Source of the DNA: JAILLW01 sp045640525
GTDB taxonomy: Bacteria > Bacillota > Clostridia > Lachnospirales > Lachnospiraceae
Length of the DNA: 32,218 bases
Assembly: GCA_045640525.1 (NCBI GenBank)
Contig: JAZUFE010000033.1
Span: 1-32,218 of the forward strand
Direction: 5' to 3'
Shown: piece after piece, positions 24,929 to 32,218 of the stretch
How the letters are laid out: the number at the start of each line of letters is the position of its first letter
Numbering within the stretch: position 1 is the stretch's first letter
The notes under the pieces: model-generated
Told to the model about the DNA's origin: nothing
What the model saw: only the letters and a program-made list of their open reading frames with translations
The model's database searches: none
Made by a program: the position numbers and the translations under genes

Positions 24929-25912
24929 ATGAATCCATATTTTAGTGTCTTGATTCCCGCCTACAATCAGGTTGGAAAAATGGACGAGTGTATAGCATCA
25001 CTTGAAAAGCAGAGTTTCACAGATTTCGAAGTTATTATGGTCAATGACGGTTCAACGGATGAAACCGAAAATATGCTTAAGGAATTCTGCCAAAAAGATT
25101 CACGTTTCAGAACGTACTCAAATGAGAAGAACGGATCGCTTATAGCGGCCAGATTTACAGGGATGGAGCATGCCCTGGGCAAATATATATTTCTTCTTGA
25201 TTCCGATGACTATATAGAACAGGATGCATTCGAAACACTTCATGACGAATTGGAGAAGAATCCGGTTGATATTCTTAGGTTTGGACATGTGAGCGAACCT
25301 TCCGGTGATGTTATGATGCCTTATCCTACAGATGATCCGCTTGCTGCTTTTATGGACTTACAGATGCCTCCTGCAGTATGGAGAAACTGCTACTCGGCTT
25401 CTGTCATTAAGGAAGCATTGCAAAAGGGAACCAGATTCTACTGCAATATGGGTGAGGACAGTTATTTTTCTTCATTGTTCTTCAGCTGTGCCAAGAGTTT
25501 CGGAGCTTTGGACAAGGTTCTGTATCATTATGTGACAGGTAACGGTATGTCTACAACAACAGCTGCATCGAGTATGGCTAAACTCAAAAAGGAATACGAG
25601 AGTATGAAGGTATCAGGTGAAAACATCTGCGCTTTCATCGATAAATACAATCCCGATTATTCCGAAAAGGCAAGACGAGCAGTGCGTCACATGTATAGAT
25701 ACATTCTGGTTCAGAATATTCTGTTTGCACCGTCAATGAAGGAAGCTGTGGAATTCTGTACATTCTTTAAGGATGAAGGAATTGATTCGGTATACGAATT
25801 CGGAACAAATGTTATGCTTCCGTACAGAGTTAAGATGGAACTTAAGATGACGCAGGAAGCGTTTAAAGATATTGAACTTGATAATCTTTTGGAAGTTGTT
25901 AGAGAAAAATAA
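24929..25912 (+). CDS. Family 2 glycosyltransferase, third paralog
   Basis: This 327-residue GT2 has YFSVLIPAYNQVGKMDEC, VNDGSTD (Asn in place of the first Asp seen in its sisters), LDSDDY, CNMGEDSYFS and GNGMSTTT. AGGAGG at 24918-24923 overlaps the stop of the previous gene. It is the last gene before the 25929-25960 hairpin. The Asp-to-Asn and Ser-to-Gly changes suggest this copy has a different donor or acceptor. Confidence 0.9.
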   Translation: MNPYFSVLIPAYNQVGKMDECIASLEKQSFTDFEVIMVNDGSTDETENMLKEFCQKDSRFRTYSNEKNGSLIAARFTGMEHALGKYIFLLDSDDYIEQDAFETLHDELEKNPVDILRFGHVSEPSGDVMMPYPTDDPLAAFMDLQMPPAVWRNCYSASVIKEALQKGTRFYCNMGEDSYFSSLFFSCAKSFGALDKVLYHYVTGNGMSTTTAASSMAKLKKEYESMKVSGENICAFIDKYNPDYSEKARRAVRHMYRYILVQNILFAPSMKEAVEFCTFFKDEGIDSVYEFGTNVMLPYRVKMELKMTQEAFKDIELDNLLEVVREK

Positions 25913-25928
25913 TTATCAGGATGATGAA

Positions 25929-25960
25929 CAGACCCCCATGTCTAAAGGCATGGGGGTCTG
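25929..25960. terminator. Hairpin between convergent GT2 and GlgX genes
   Basis: A perfect 12-bp stem CAGACCCCCATG/CATGGGGGTCTG (25929-25940 with 25949-25960) has an 8-nt loop, but no T run on either side. Position and stability suggest a bidirectional transcription end. Confidence 0.7.
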
Positions 25961-25992
25961 CTCATATGAGTATGTCCTGTGTTATAAGTGCT

Positions 25993-28056
25993 TTATGTTG
26001 TAAGTATCATCGAACTTCTCGAAGCAAGTGTTATATGGTTTCCGTTTAGCATATGTTTTTCATCACCTGCCGAATAAAGATACGGTTTCCATGATAATCC
26101 TTCGGGCAGAATCGGAAGCTCAAATGTAGCATCTTCCCAATAACTGTTGTATGCGAAGTAAATGAAAGTATCCTTCTTTACGAAATAATCGTTACATGAT
26201 TCGGCATACATTACACCGAATGTAAGCAACGGATTCGAAGTGTCAATTGTCCACGGAACTGTTGAGTGGAATGACATTTCGGGATACCCTGTAGAGTTAT
26301 TTGCGGTATAATAGTCGGCTCTTCTTAATACAGGATGCTCGTTTCTAAGCTTAATCAGTTTTTTGAAATATTCGAATATATCTTTGTTTTCCTTTAACTT
26401 CGACCAACTGACATATGAAAGCTCACTGTCTTGACAATAAACGTTGTTGTTTCCGCCTTGAGAGTTGGCGAATTCATCACCTGCCAAAATCATGGGAATA
26501 CCGCGACTTAGGAGTAAAATGGAGGCGGCATTTTTGATTTGGCGTTTTCTAAGGGCAAGTATATTTTGATCGGTAGTATCGCCTTCTGTGCCGCAATTCC
26601 AGCTGTTGTTATCGTTACAACCGTCGTTGTTGTTCTCACCGTTGGCCTCGTTATGCTTCGAATTGTAACTTACGAGGTCATTGAGAGTGAAGCCGTCGTG
26701 ACAGGTTATAAAATTGATGCTTGCGCCTGCACCGCGCCCATGATAAAGATCGGGAGAGCCCTGCATACGAAGTATAACCTCGGGTCCTGCATTGGCATCG
26801 GAACGCAGGAAATTTCTGACACTGTCTCTGTATTTACCGTTCCACTCAGCCCATTTACCCCAGTTCGGGAAAGATCCGACCTGATACATTCCGTCCGCAT
26901 CCCAAGCTTCCGCAATCAACTTGGTTTTGCCGAGGATGTGGTCATTGGCCAACGATTCAAGAAGTGGGGGATTTGACATGGGCATGCCATTGATATCACG
27001 ACTCAATATGGATGCCAAATCGAATCTGAAACCGTCTATATGATATTCACTGACCCAATATCTCAAAACATCTAAGATGTGGTCGCGAACAATCGGAGAA
27101 TTACAGTTCATCGTATTTCCGCAACCGGAGAAGTTGTAGTAATAACCGTCCGGAGTGAGAAGATAATAAGTTTTATTATCAATGCCCTTATATGAAATGT
27201 ATGGACCGTACTCATTTCCTTCTGCGGTGTGATTGAAAACAACATCAAGTATGACTTCGATTCCGTTCTTATGGAACTGCTTAACCATATTTTTAACTTC
27301 ATCGATAGTCATTCCGAGAGCACCGACACTTGAATATCCTGCCTTGGGTGCAGTGAAGCATGCTGTAGAGTAACCCCAGTAGTTGTACAGTCTGTTGCCT
27401 TCATAGGTTCTGTCGTTTTCAAGTTCGTTAAATTCAAAGATAGGCATCAGCTCAATACAGTTAATACCGAGTTCTTTAAGATATGGGATTTTTTCAATCA
27501 ACCCATAGTAGGTTCCCTTTTTCTTGACATCGGAAGATTTGGACATTGTATATCCGCGAACGTGTGCTTCATATATCACCAAATCTTCGATGGGAGTCTC
27601 CAAGGGTTTGTCGCCGTCCCAACGATAATCAATCAAAGCTACTCGGCTTCTAAGACCGTATTTGGATGTTTCCTTGCCCCATACTTCATGACCTGAAACA
27701 AGTCTTGAATACGGATCAATCAATACTTTGGAGGGGTCAAATGCAAGACCGCTTTTAAAGTTGTTCGGTCCGCTGAATCTATATCCGTATTCAATCTCGT
27801 CGTAATGGATTCCGTATACAATCATGGAATAGTTACTTCCCAATTTGAATTCTTCGGGGAACGGTATCTCAACAAGTGGTTTTTTCTTTCCGGTTTCGTA
27901 AAGAACCAAGGTGCATGATGTGGCTTCTTTACTGCATATTGAAAAATTAATACTGTCGTATGATAAAACAGTGGCTCCGAAAGGATACACATGTCCGTAT
28001 CCGTAGGATATTCCCTCAACCTTGGTAGGAGTTGAAGCTTCTTTAATTTGAATCAT
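25993..28056 (-). CDS. glgX: Glycogen debranching enzyme / isoamylase-type GH13
   Basis: This 687-residue enzyme has an N-terminal CBM48-like domain (~1-150) followed by a GH13 barrel with all four conserved regions: VILDVVFNH, GFRFDLAS (nucleophile D346), IAEAWD (acid/base E383) and TCHDG (D454). A C-terminal beta domain follows. Domain order and length fit the GlgX/isoamylase (GH13_11) group, which cleaves alpha-1,6 branches of glycogen or limit dextrins. A pullulanase specificity cannot be excluded. There is no signal peptide, so it is intracellular. AAAGGAGG at 28066-28073 sits 9 bases before the ATG. It follows the GH105 gene by 26 bases, in one operon. Confidence 0.88.
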   Translation of the reverse strand: MIQIKEASTPTKVEGISYGYGHVYPFGATVLSYDSINFSICSKEATSCTLVLYETGKKKPLVEIPFPEEFKLGSNYSMIVYGIHYDEIEYGYRFSGPNNFKSGLAFDPSKVLIDPYSRLVSGHEVWGKETSKYGLRSRVALIDYRWDGDKPLETPIEDLVIYEAHVRGYTMSKSSDVKKKGTYYGLIEKIPYLKELGINCIELMPIFEFNELENDRTYEGNRLYNYWGYSTACFTAPKAGYSSVGALGMTIDEVKNMVKQFHKNGIEVILDVVFNHTAEGNEYGPYISYKGIDNKTYYLLTPDGYYYNFSGCGNTMNCNSPIVRDHILDVLRYWVSEYHIDGFRFDLASILSRDINGMPMSNPPLLESLANDHILGKTKLIAEAWDADGMYQVGSFPNWGKWAEWNGKYRDSVRNFLRSDANAGPEVILRMQGSPDLYHGRGAGASINFITCHDGFTLNDLVSYNSKHNEANGENNNDGCNDNNSWNCGTEGDTTDQNILALRKRQIKNAASILLLSRGIPMILAGDEFANSQGGNNNVYCQDSELSYVSWSKLKENKDIFEYFKKLIKLRNEHPVLRRADYYTANNSTGYPEMSFHSTVPWTIDTSNPLLTFGVMYAESCNDYFVKKDTFIYFAYNSYWEDATFELPILPEGLSWKPYLYSAGDEKHMLNGNHITLASRSSMILTT

Positions 28057-28082
28057 ATTTGTTTGCCTCCTTTAGTGGTAAA

Positions 28083-29060
28083 TCAGGTGAGCCGAGAGTG
28101 ATTGGCGTGCATCATGATATATGCGGCCATGGATTCTGCGCTTGTTCCTTCACTGATGAAATCCGGGCAACCGCATACATGGTGTATGATTCCGTAGTCA
28201 TCAACATATTGATCCATGGTGTTCAATACTTTGTCGGCATATACTAAATATTTTGACGGTAACCATCCTTTGGAACAGCCTTTATAGACAGCTGTTGCCA
28301 TCATCATTGCGGATGCACCGTCAACGAAAGAGTTTTCGTCATTGAGAATATCGTGGAATCTTCCGTCATCAAGCTGGAATCGCAGCATTGAATCAAGCAA
28401 TTCCGTTACCGTTTCCTTAAGAGGCGTGTATATATCTGCTCTATCGAAATCCAGTGCGGAGTCGATGACTCGTGCCATCCCCATAAGAGCCCATCCATTA
28501 CCGGTAGCCCACAGTTTTTGACGGACGAATCTGTTTTGTGTTGCATCAAATATATGGAACAAAATTCCTGTATCTTTATCCCTAAGGTAATTCACCATTT
28601 GACAGATTTGATAATAGGCTTCATCCAATTCTCCCATTACCGCCAGAAACGGGGGAGCCATGTATATGGAATCAACCCAAATCTGATTGGGTGAGAAACC
28701 TTCATGAAAACTGATTTCGTTGTGACATAATACGTTTCGGTCTGTACGCGGGGCGTCATGCATCAGATAGTTCAGCATTTTCTTGGCCGCATCCAAATAG
28801 AATGTGTCGTTGGTTAGAGAGTATGCTCTGTAAACAGCCTCTCCACAGGCTGCGGGGTCGGTAACGGCAATGTTTTCATTGATAACGGCAAGCCGTCCGT
28901 CTTCCTTTTGACGAAGAACGGCATCATGAGCCATGGCAATAAATGTAGTCACATCGCCTGCCTCCAGGAAAGCCTGCATGGCAACTCCCTGCTCCCAGGG
29001 GTATCTTTGTACCGCCAAAAGGGCGTGCTTAACCAAATTAAGTTTAGAAGAATTGTTCAT
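28083..29060 (-). CDS. GH105/GH88-like unsaturated glucuronyl or rhamnogalacturonyl hydrolase
   Basis: This 325-residue (alpha/alpha)6-barrel protein has the family motifs WVDSIYMAPP, whose D130 matches the catalytic Asp of YteR-type enzymes, and WATGNGWALMGMARV. GH105 enzymes remove the unsaturated uronate that polysaccharide lyases leave at the end of pectin fragments. There is no signal peptide, so it acts on imported oligosaccharides. I chose the ATG at 29060 because GGGAGG lies 5 bases upstream; an earlier ATG at 29117 falls at or above the predicted -35 box. It heads the operon with glgX. The pairing of a pectin-type and a glycogen-type enzyme is a little unexpected. Confidence 0.83.
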   Translation of the reverse strand: MNNSSKLNLVKHALLAVQRYPWEQGVAMQAFLEAGDVTTFIAMAHDAVLRQKEDGRLAVINENIAVTDPAACGEAVYRAYSLTNDTFYLDAAKKMLNYLMHDAPRTDRNVLCHNEISFHEGFSPNQIWVDSIYMAPPFLAVMGELDEAYYQICQMVNYLRDKDTGILFHIFDATQNRFVRQKLWATGNGWALMGMARVIDSALDFDRADIYTPLKETVTELLDSMLRFQLDDGRFHDILNDENSFVDGASAMMMATAVYKGCSKGWLPSKYLVYADKVLNTMDQYVDDYGIIHHVCGCPDFISEGTSAESMAAYIMMHANHSRLT

Positions 29061-29086
29061 GTGAGCCTCCCTTCGTATTTGCCAAT

Positions 29087-29117
29087 ATTGTACCATAATT
29101 GTGTCAAAATGGTTCAA
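29087..29117 (-). promoter_or_regulatory. Predicted promoter of the GH105-glgX operon
   Basis: On the minus strand an extended -10 TGGTACAAT (29095-29087) lies 19 bases after TTGAAC (29117-29112). The start codon is about 27 bases further on. Confidence 0.5.
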
Positions 29118-29216
29118 GCTTTTATCTTTTCACTGCCTATGGATAAGAAGTTCAAAATGTAATAAAATAAATATTTAAGAAATTAAGAACAGTTAATAAG
29201 AATTCATGTTGGATGA

Positions 29217-29969
29217 GTGTTGAAAATGTTAAAAAAGTATGGGAAAGGAATTACTATATGCGTAAATGATTGTGCGCAGACGGAAAGTGCCGTCAGCTTT
29301 GCTTCAAAGACGGGATACCGAATTGAAAACACTCCCGGTGATGAACTTACCGTTATTTTTGACCGGGAGGGCATATCTTTGTCCGGATACGGGTTAACTT
29401 ATCGCGGAGACTTTGAAAGTATGATTCGCCGTGTCAGTGGCGGAAGACTTATGCATGAGATGCTTATCAAGGCAGCCAAGTCAATCAAAGGGCAGGGGAG
29501 AGCCATTGATGCTACAGCCGGAATGGGGGAGGATTCCTTCTTGTTGGCAGCGTACGGCTATGAAGTTACAATGTACGAACAGAATCCGATTATAGCATTG
29601 CTTCTAAAGGATTCATTGGCACGAGCCCGTAAGAATAAAGATATAGCCGATATTGTATCAAGGATGCACTTGGTGGAAGGTAACAGTGTCGAATTGCTGT
29701 CAGGGCAGAATGTTGATACGGATTTGGTATATCTTGATCCGATGTTTCCCAAGCGGCGTAAATCGGGATTGATTAATAAGAAACTTCAGTTGATTCAAAA
29801 ACTCGAACCGCCGTGTTCGAGCGAAGAGGAACTCTTTGCTGCCGCAATTGCGACCCGGGCATCACAAATTATTGTCAAGAGACCTTTGAAGAGCCCGTAT
29901 TTGGCTATGAACAGACCGAATTACACTATTGAAGGCAAGGCAATACGATACGATTGTTATGTAAACTAA
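29217..29969 (+). CDS. rsmJ: 16S rRNA (guanine-N2) methyltransferase RsmJ-like
   Basis: This 250-residue SAM-dependent methyltransferase of the RsmJ/YhiQ (UPF0341) family has the SAM-binding D98-ATAGMGEDSF and the catalytic YLD174-PMFPKR motif. RsmJ methylates G1516 of 16S rRNA in E. coli. The N-terminus is short and variable, as usual. The start is uncertain: GTG 29217 and ATG 29226 both lack a strong ribosome site. It stands at the head of a plus-strand group with two oxidoreductases, 36 bases before the next gene, with no functional link apparent. Confidence 0.85.
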   Translation: MLKMLKKYGKGITICVNDCAQTESAVSFASKTGYRIENTPGDELTVIFDREGISLSGYGLTYRGDFESMIRRVSGGRLMHEMLIKAAKSIKGQGRAIDATAGMGEDSFLLAAYGYEVTMYEQNPIIALLLKDSLARARKNKDIADIVSRMHLVEGNSVELLSGQNVDTDLVYLDPMFPKRRKSGLINKKLQLIQKLEPPCSSEEELFAAAIATRASQIIVKRPLKSPYLAMNRPNYTIEGKAIRYDCYVN

Positions 29970-30005
29970 AAATATACACATACATAGTAGTAGGGAGGAA
30001 AAGAT

Positions 30006-31004
30006 ATGTCTGACTATGTTGCTTCAGAACAAAGATATAATACCATGCAATATAATCGGTGCGGCCTGTCGGGACTTAAGCTTCCCAAAGTGTCGTTGGG
30101 ATTATGGCATAACTTCGGAACCAATGACGATTTCGAGAATATGCGTTCAATGTGTCAAACGGCATTTGACAACGGCATAACTCACTTTGATTTGGCCAAT
30201 AACTACGGACCTGTGCCGGGAAGTGCCGAAAGTAACTTCGGACGGATTATGGATAAAGATATGCATCCTTACCGTGATGAAATGATTATTTCAACCAAAG
30301 CCGGTTATGATATGTGGCCGGGACCGTACGGAGATTTTGGAAGCAGAAAATATCTTATGGCAAGTCTTGACCAAAGTCTAAAACGTATGGGATTGGAGTA
30401 TGTTGATATTTTCTATCATCACAGACCCGACCCCGAAACGCCTTTGGAAGAAACAATGGGTGCTCTGGACCAAATTGTGAGATCGGGTAAGGCTCTTTAT
30501 GTGGGAATTTCCAATTATGACGGTGAGACAATGCTTAAGGCATCAAGGATTCTCAAAGACCTTAAAACACCTTTTATAATTAATCAGAACTGCTACAATA
30601 TTTTCAACAGAACCATTGAGAATAACGGCTTGAAAAAGCAGGCTCAAAAAGACGGAAAAGGAATAATAACATTTTCACCTCTTGCTCAAGGTCTGCTTAC
30701 CGACAGATATCTTAACGGTATACCTTCCGACAGCAGAATTAAAAAGAGTGGTGTATTTTTGCATGAATCGGATGTTAATGATAAGAGGCTTTCTCAGATT
30801 AGGGCCCTAAATGAAATGGCCGCCCAAAGAGGGCAGTCCCTTGCTCAATTGGCACTAAGCTGGATCCTCAAAGACGATGATATCACCAGTGTCTTAATCG
30901 GATCGAGTCGACCTTCTCAAATTTTGGATTGTATTAAGTGTATTGATAATACGTCTTTTACCCAAGAAGAGTTGAAGAAAATAGATGAGATTTCTTTATC
31001 ATAA
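30006..31004 (+). CDS. yghZ: YghZ-type aldo/keto reductase (L-glyceraldehyde 3-phosphate reductase family)
   Basis: This 332-residue AKR barrel resembles E. coli YghZ across its length: LGLWHNFG, THFDLANNYGP, STKAGYDMWPGPYG, YVDIFYHHRPD and GKALYVGISNY. The catalytic tetrad is D62, Y67, K98 and H139, and the C-terminal SVLIGSSRPSQI fits NADPH binding. The family reduces L-glyceraldehyde 3-phosphate and methylglyoxal-like aldehydes, so detoxification or sugar side-product reduction is likely. GGGAGG at 29993-29998 precedes the ATG. The alcohol dehydrogenase gene follows 33 bases later, probably in the same transcript. Confidence 0.9.
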   Translation: MSDYVASEQRYNTMQYNRCGLSGLKLPKVSLGLWHNFGTNDDFENMRSMCQTAFDNGITHFDLANNYGPVPGSAESNFGRIMDKDMHPYRDEMIISTKAGYDMWPGPYGDFGSRKYLMASLDQSLKRMGLEYVDIFYHHRPDPETPLEETMGALDQIVRSGKALYVGISNYDGETMLKASRILKDLKTPFIINQNCYNIFNRTIENNGLKKQAQKDGKGIITFSPLAQGLLTDRYLNGIPSDSRIKKSGVFLHESDVNDKRLSQIRALNEMAAQRGQSLAQLALSWILKDDDITSVLIGSSRPSQILDCIKCIDNTSFTQEELKKIDEISLS

Positions 31005-31037
31005 TCAATTGTCAAACTAATATGTATGGAGGGAATT

Positions 31038-32216
31038 ATGGAGAATTTTAATTTTTATGCACCTACTTATTTCGCATTTGGAAAAGACCGTGAGAATGAT
31101 TGCGGTGAATTGGTTAAGCGTTTTGGCGGAACCAAGGTATTGATTCACTATGGCGGTGGTTCATGTGTACGTTCCGGATTGTTGGATCGGGTTAAGAATT
31201 CTTTGAAATTATCAGGAGTTGAATTCATTGAATTAGGTGGTGTTAAACCAAATCCGAGAAGCGGTCTTGTTTATGAAGGAATTGAATTATGCCGTAAGAA
31301 TAATGTTGACTTTATTTTGGCCGTAGGTGGCGGAAGTGCAATTGATTCATCCAAGGCAATTGCTGCGGGTACATTGTACGACGGAGATTTTTGGGATTTT
31401 TATGAAGGAAAGGAAGTAACCAAGGCACTTCCAATCGGAACTGTTTTGACAATTTCGGCTGCAGGTTCCGAAGGTTCACCCGATTCGGTTATTACCAAAG
31501 AAGAGGGAATGCTTAAACGTGGTGCAAGCGGAGAAGCTTACAGACCTAAATTTTCGATACTCAATCCTGCTTTGACACAAACACTGCCGGCATACCAAAC
31601 TGCTTGCGGAATTACCGATATTATTGCGCATTTGTATGAAAGATATCTGACCAATACCAAGAACGTAGAGGTTACTGACAGAATGATAGAGGCACTTATA
31701 CTCGCAATGGTTAATGAAGGGCCTAAAGCAGTTAAAGATTCCAATGATTATGAATCGCGTGCCAATATCATGTGGGGCGGAATGATGGCTCATAATAATT
31801 CTTGCGGTGTCGGAAGAACACAGGATTGGACGAGCCATACCATCGAACATGAATTATCTGCTTTGTATGACTGTGCTCACGGTGCGGGACTGGCAGTAAC
31901 AATGCCTGCCGTATTCACATATAATCTCAAGCATGACGTGATGAGATTTGCCAAGATAGCAGTCAGAGTATGGGGCTGCCAGATGGATTTTGACAATCCG
32001 GAGAATACTGCCAAGGCCGGAATTGAGGCTCTGCGCAATTTCCTGATTTCGATAGGTATGCCGAGAAACTTTAAAGAACTCGGTGCAAGAGAAGAAGATA
32101 TCGAAAAACTTGCTTATACCTGTTGCTATGGAGACGGTTCGCAAGGCGGAACAATCGGAGGCTTTACTCCTTTGAACCAAAAGGATGTAGAAGCTATTTA
32201 TAAATTGATGGTGTAA
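31038..32216 (+). CDS. Iron-containing alcohol dehydrogenase (YqhD/butanol dehydrogenase type)
   Basis: This 392-residue group III alcohol dehydrogenase starts with ENFNFYAPTYFAFGK and has the dinucleotide loop VGGGSAIDSSK. Metal ligands D194, H198, H267 and H281 fall at the positions I recall for E. coli YqhD. It reduces aldehydes such as butyraldehyde with NAD(P)H. I chose ATG 31038 because GGAGG at 31028-31032 lies 5 bases upstream; the in-frame ATG at 31026 overlaps that site. The stop lies 2 bases from the window end. Pairing with the YghZ-type reductase suggests an aldehyde-reduction unit. Confidence 0.9.
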   Translation: MENFNFYAPTYFAFGKDRENDCGELVKRFGGTKVLIHYGGGSCVRSGLLDRVKNSLKLSGVEFIELGGVKPNPRSGLVYEGIELCRKNNVDFILAVGGGSAIDSSKAIAAGTLYDGDFWDFYEGKEVTKALPIGTVLTISAAGSEGSPDSVITKEEGMLKRGASGEAYRPKFSILNPALTQTLPAYQTACGITDIIAHLYERYLTNTKNVEVTDRMIEALILAMVNEGPKAVKDSNDYESRANIMWGGMMAHNNSCGVGRTQDWTSHTIEHELSALYDCAHGAGLAVTMPAVFTYNLKHDVMRFAKIAVRVWGCQMDFDNPENTAKAGIEALRNFLISIGMPRNFKELGAREEDIEKLAYTCCYGDGSQGGTIGGFTPLNQKDVEAIYKLMV

Positions 32217-32218
32217 TT

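Noticed and set aside
26539..26976. 145-codon plus-strand ORF inside glgX
   Set aside because: It is antisense to the conserved GH13 catalytic regions and has no ribosome site.

Overview
The window looks like a chromosomal segment from an AT-rich, Gram-positive gut or rumen Clostridia, most likely a Lachnospiraceae (Butyrivibrio/Roseburia-type). This is an inference from strong AGGAGG ribosome sites, near-consensus sigma-A promoters, a membrane-anchored surface protein with no outer-membrane features, a PilZ protein, isoamylase/GlgX and GH105 carbohydrate enzymes, and Rsb-type partner-switch proteins. I found no tRNA, rRNA, CRISPR array, complete insertion sequence or phage gene.

Left end (1-3297). 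The 3' part of a large Ala/Lys/Asp-rich coiled-coil surface protein ends at a strong terminator. A small PilZ protein follows, flanked on both sides by copies of the same ~115 bp C-terminal gene remnant. Then comes ~770 bp without a convincing gene. It holds the second remnant, an array of about five related imperfect hairpins spaced 61-74 bp apart, a 14-bp tandem repeat and three stacked perfect hairpins.

3298-11061. Two half-size ABC exporters lie on the minus strand with overlapping stop and start codons, behind a leader that carries a terminator-like hairpin. Divergent from them are an HxxxD (condensation/CAT-like) acyltransferase-like protein and an 845-residue protein that appears to fuse a family 2 glycosyltransferase to a GH3-type (auxin-conjugate synthetase fold) acyl-adenylating domain with altered ATP-site motifs.

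11158-17060. A two-gene partner-switching module (STAS protein, then a membrane sensor with PP2C phosphatase and RsbW-like ATPase domains in one chain) is divergent from a three-gene set: an HD (SpoT-hydrolase-like)/APH-kinase fusion, a membrane-anchored ComEC-like metallo-hydrolase and a DUF4956 membrane protein.

17084-25960. One apparent transcription unit starts at a near-consensus promoter and ends at a 12-bp hairpin. It encodes two membrane acyltransferase-3 proteins, a heterodimeric ABC exporter with one degenerate ATP site, and three paralogous family 2 glycosyltransferases. The natural reading is synthesis, O-acylation and export of a surface glycan or glycolipid.

25993-32216. Metabolic genes: a minus-strand GH105-GlgX pair, then plus-strand rsmJ, a YghZ-type aldo/keto reductase and a YqhD-type iron alcohol dehydrogenase.

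The most unusual features are the GT2-GH3 fusion and its acyltransferase partner, the hairpin array with a G-C to T-A stem exchange, and the possible attenuated leader of the first ABC operon.
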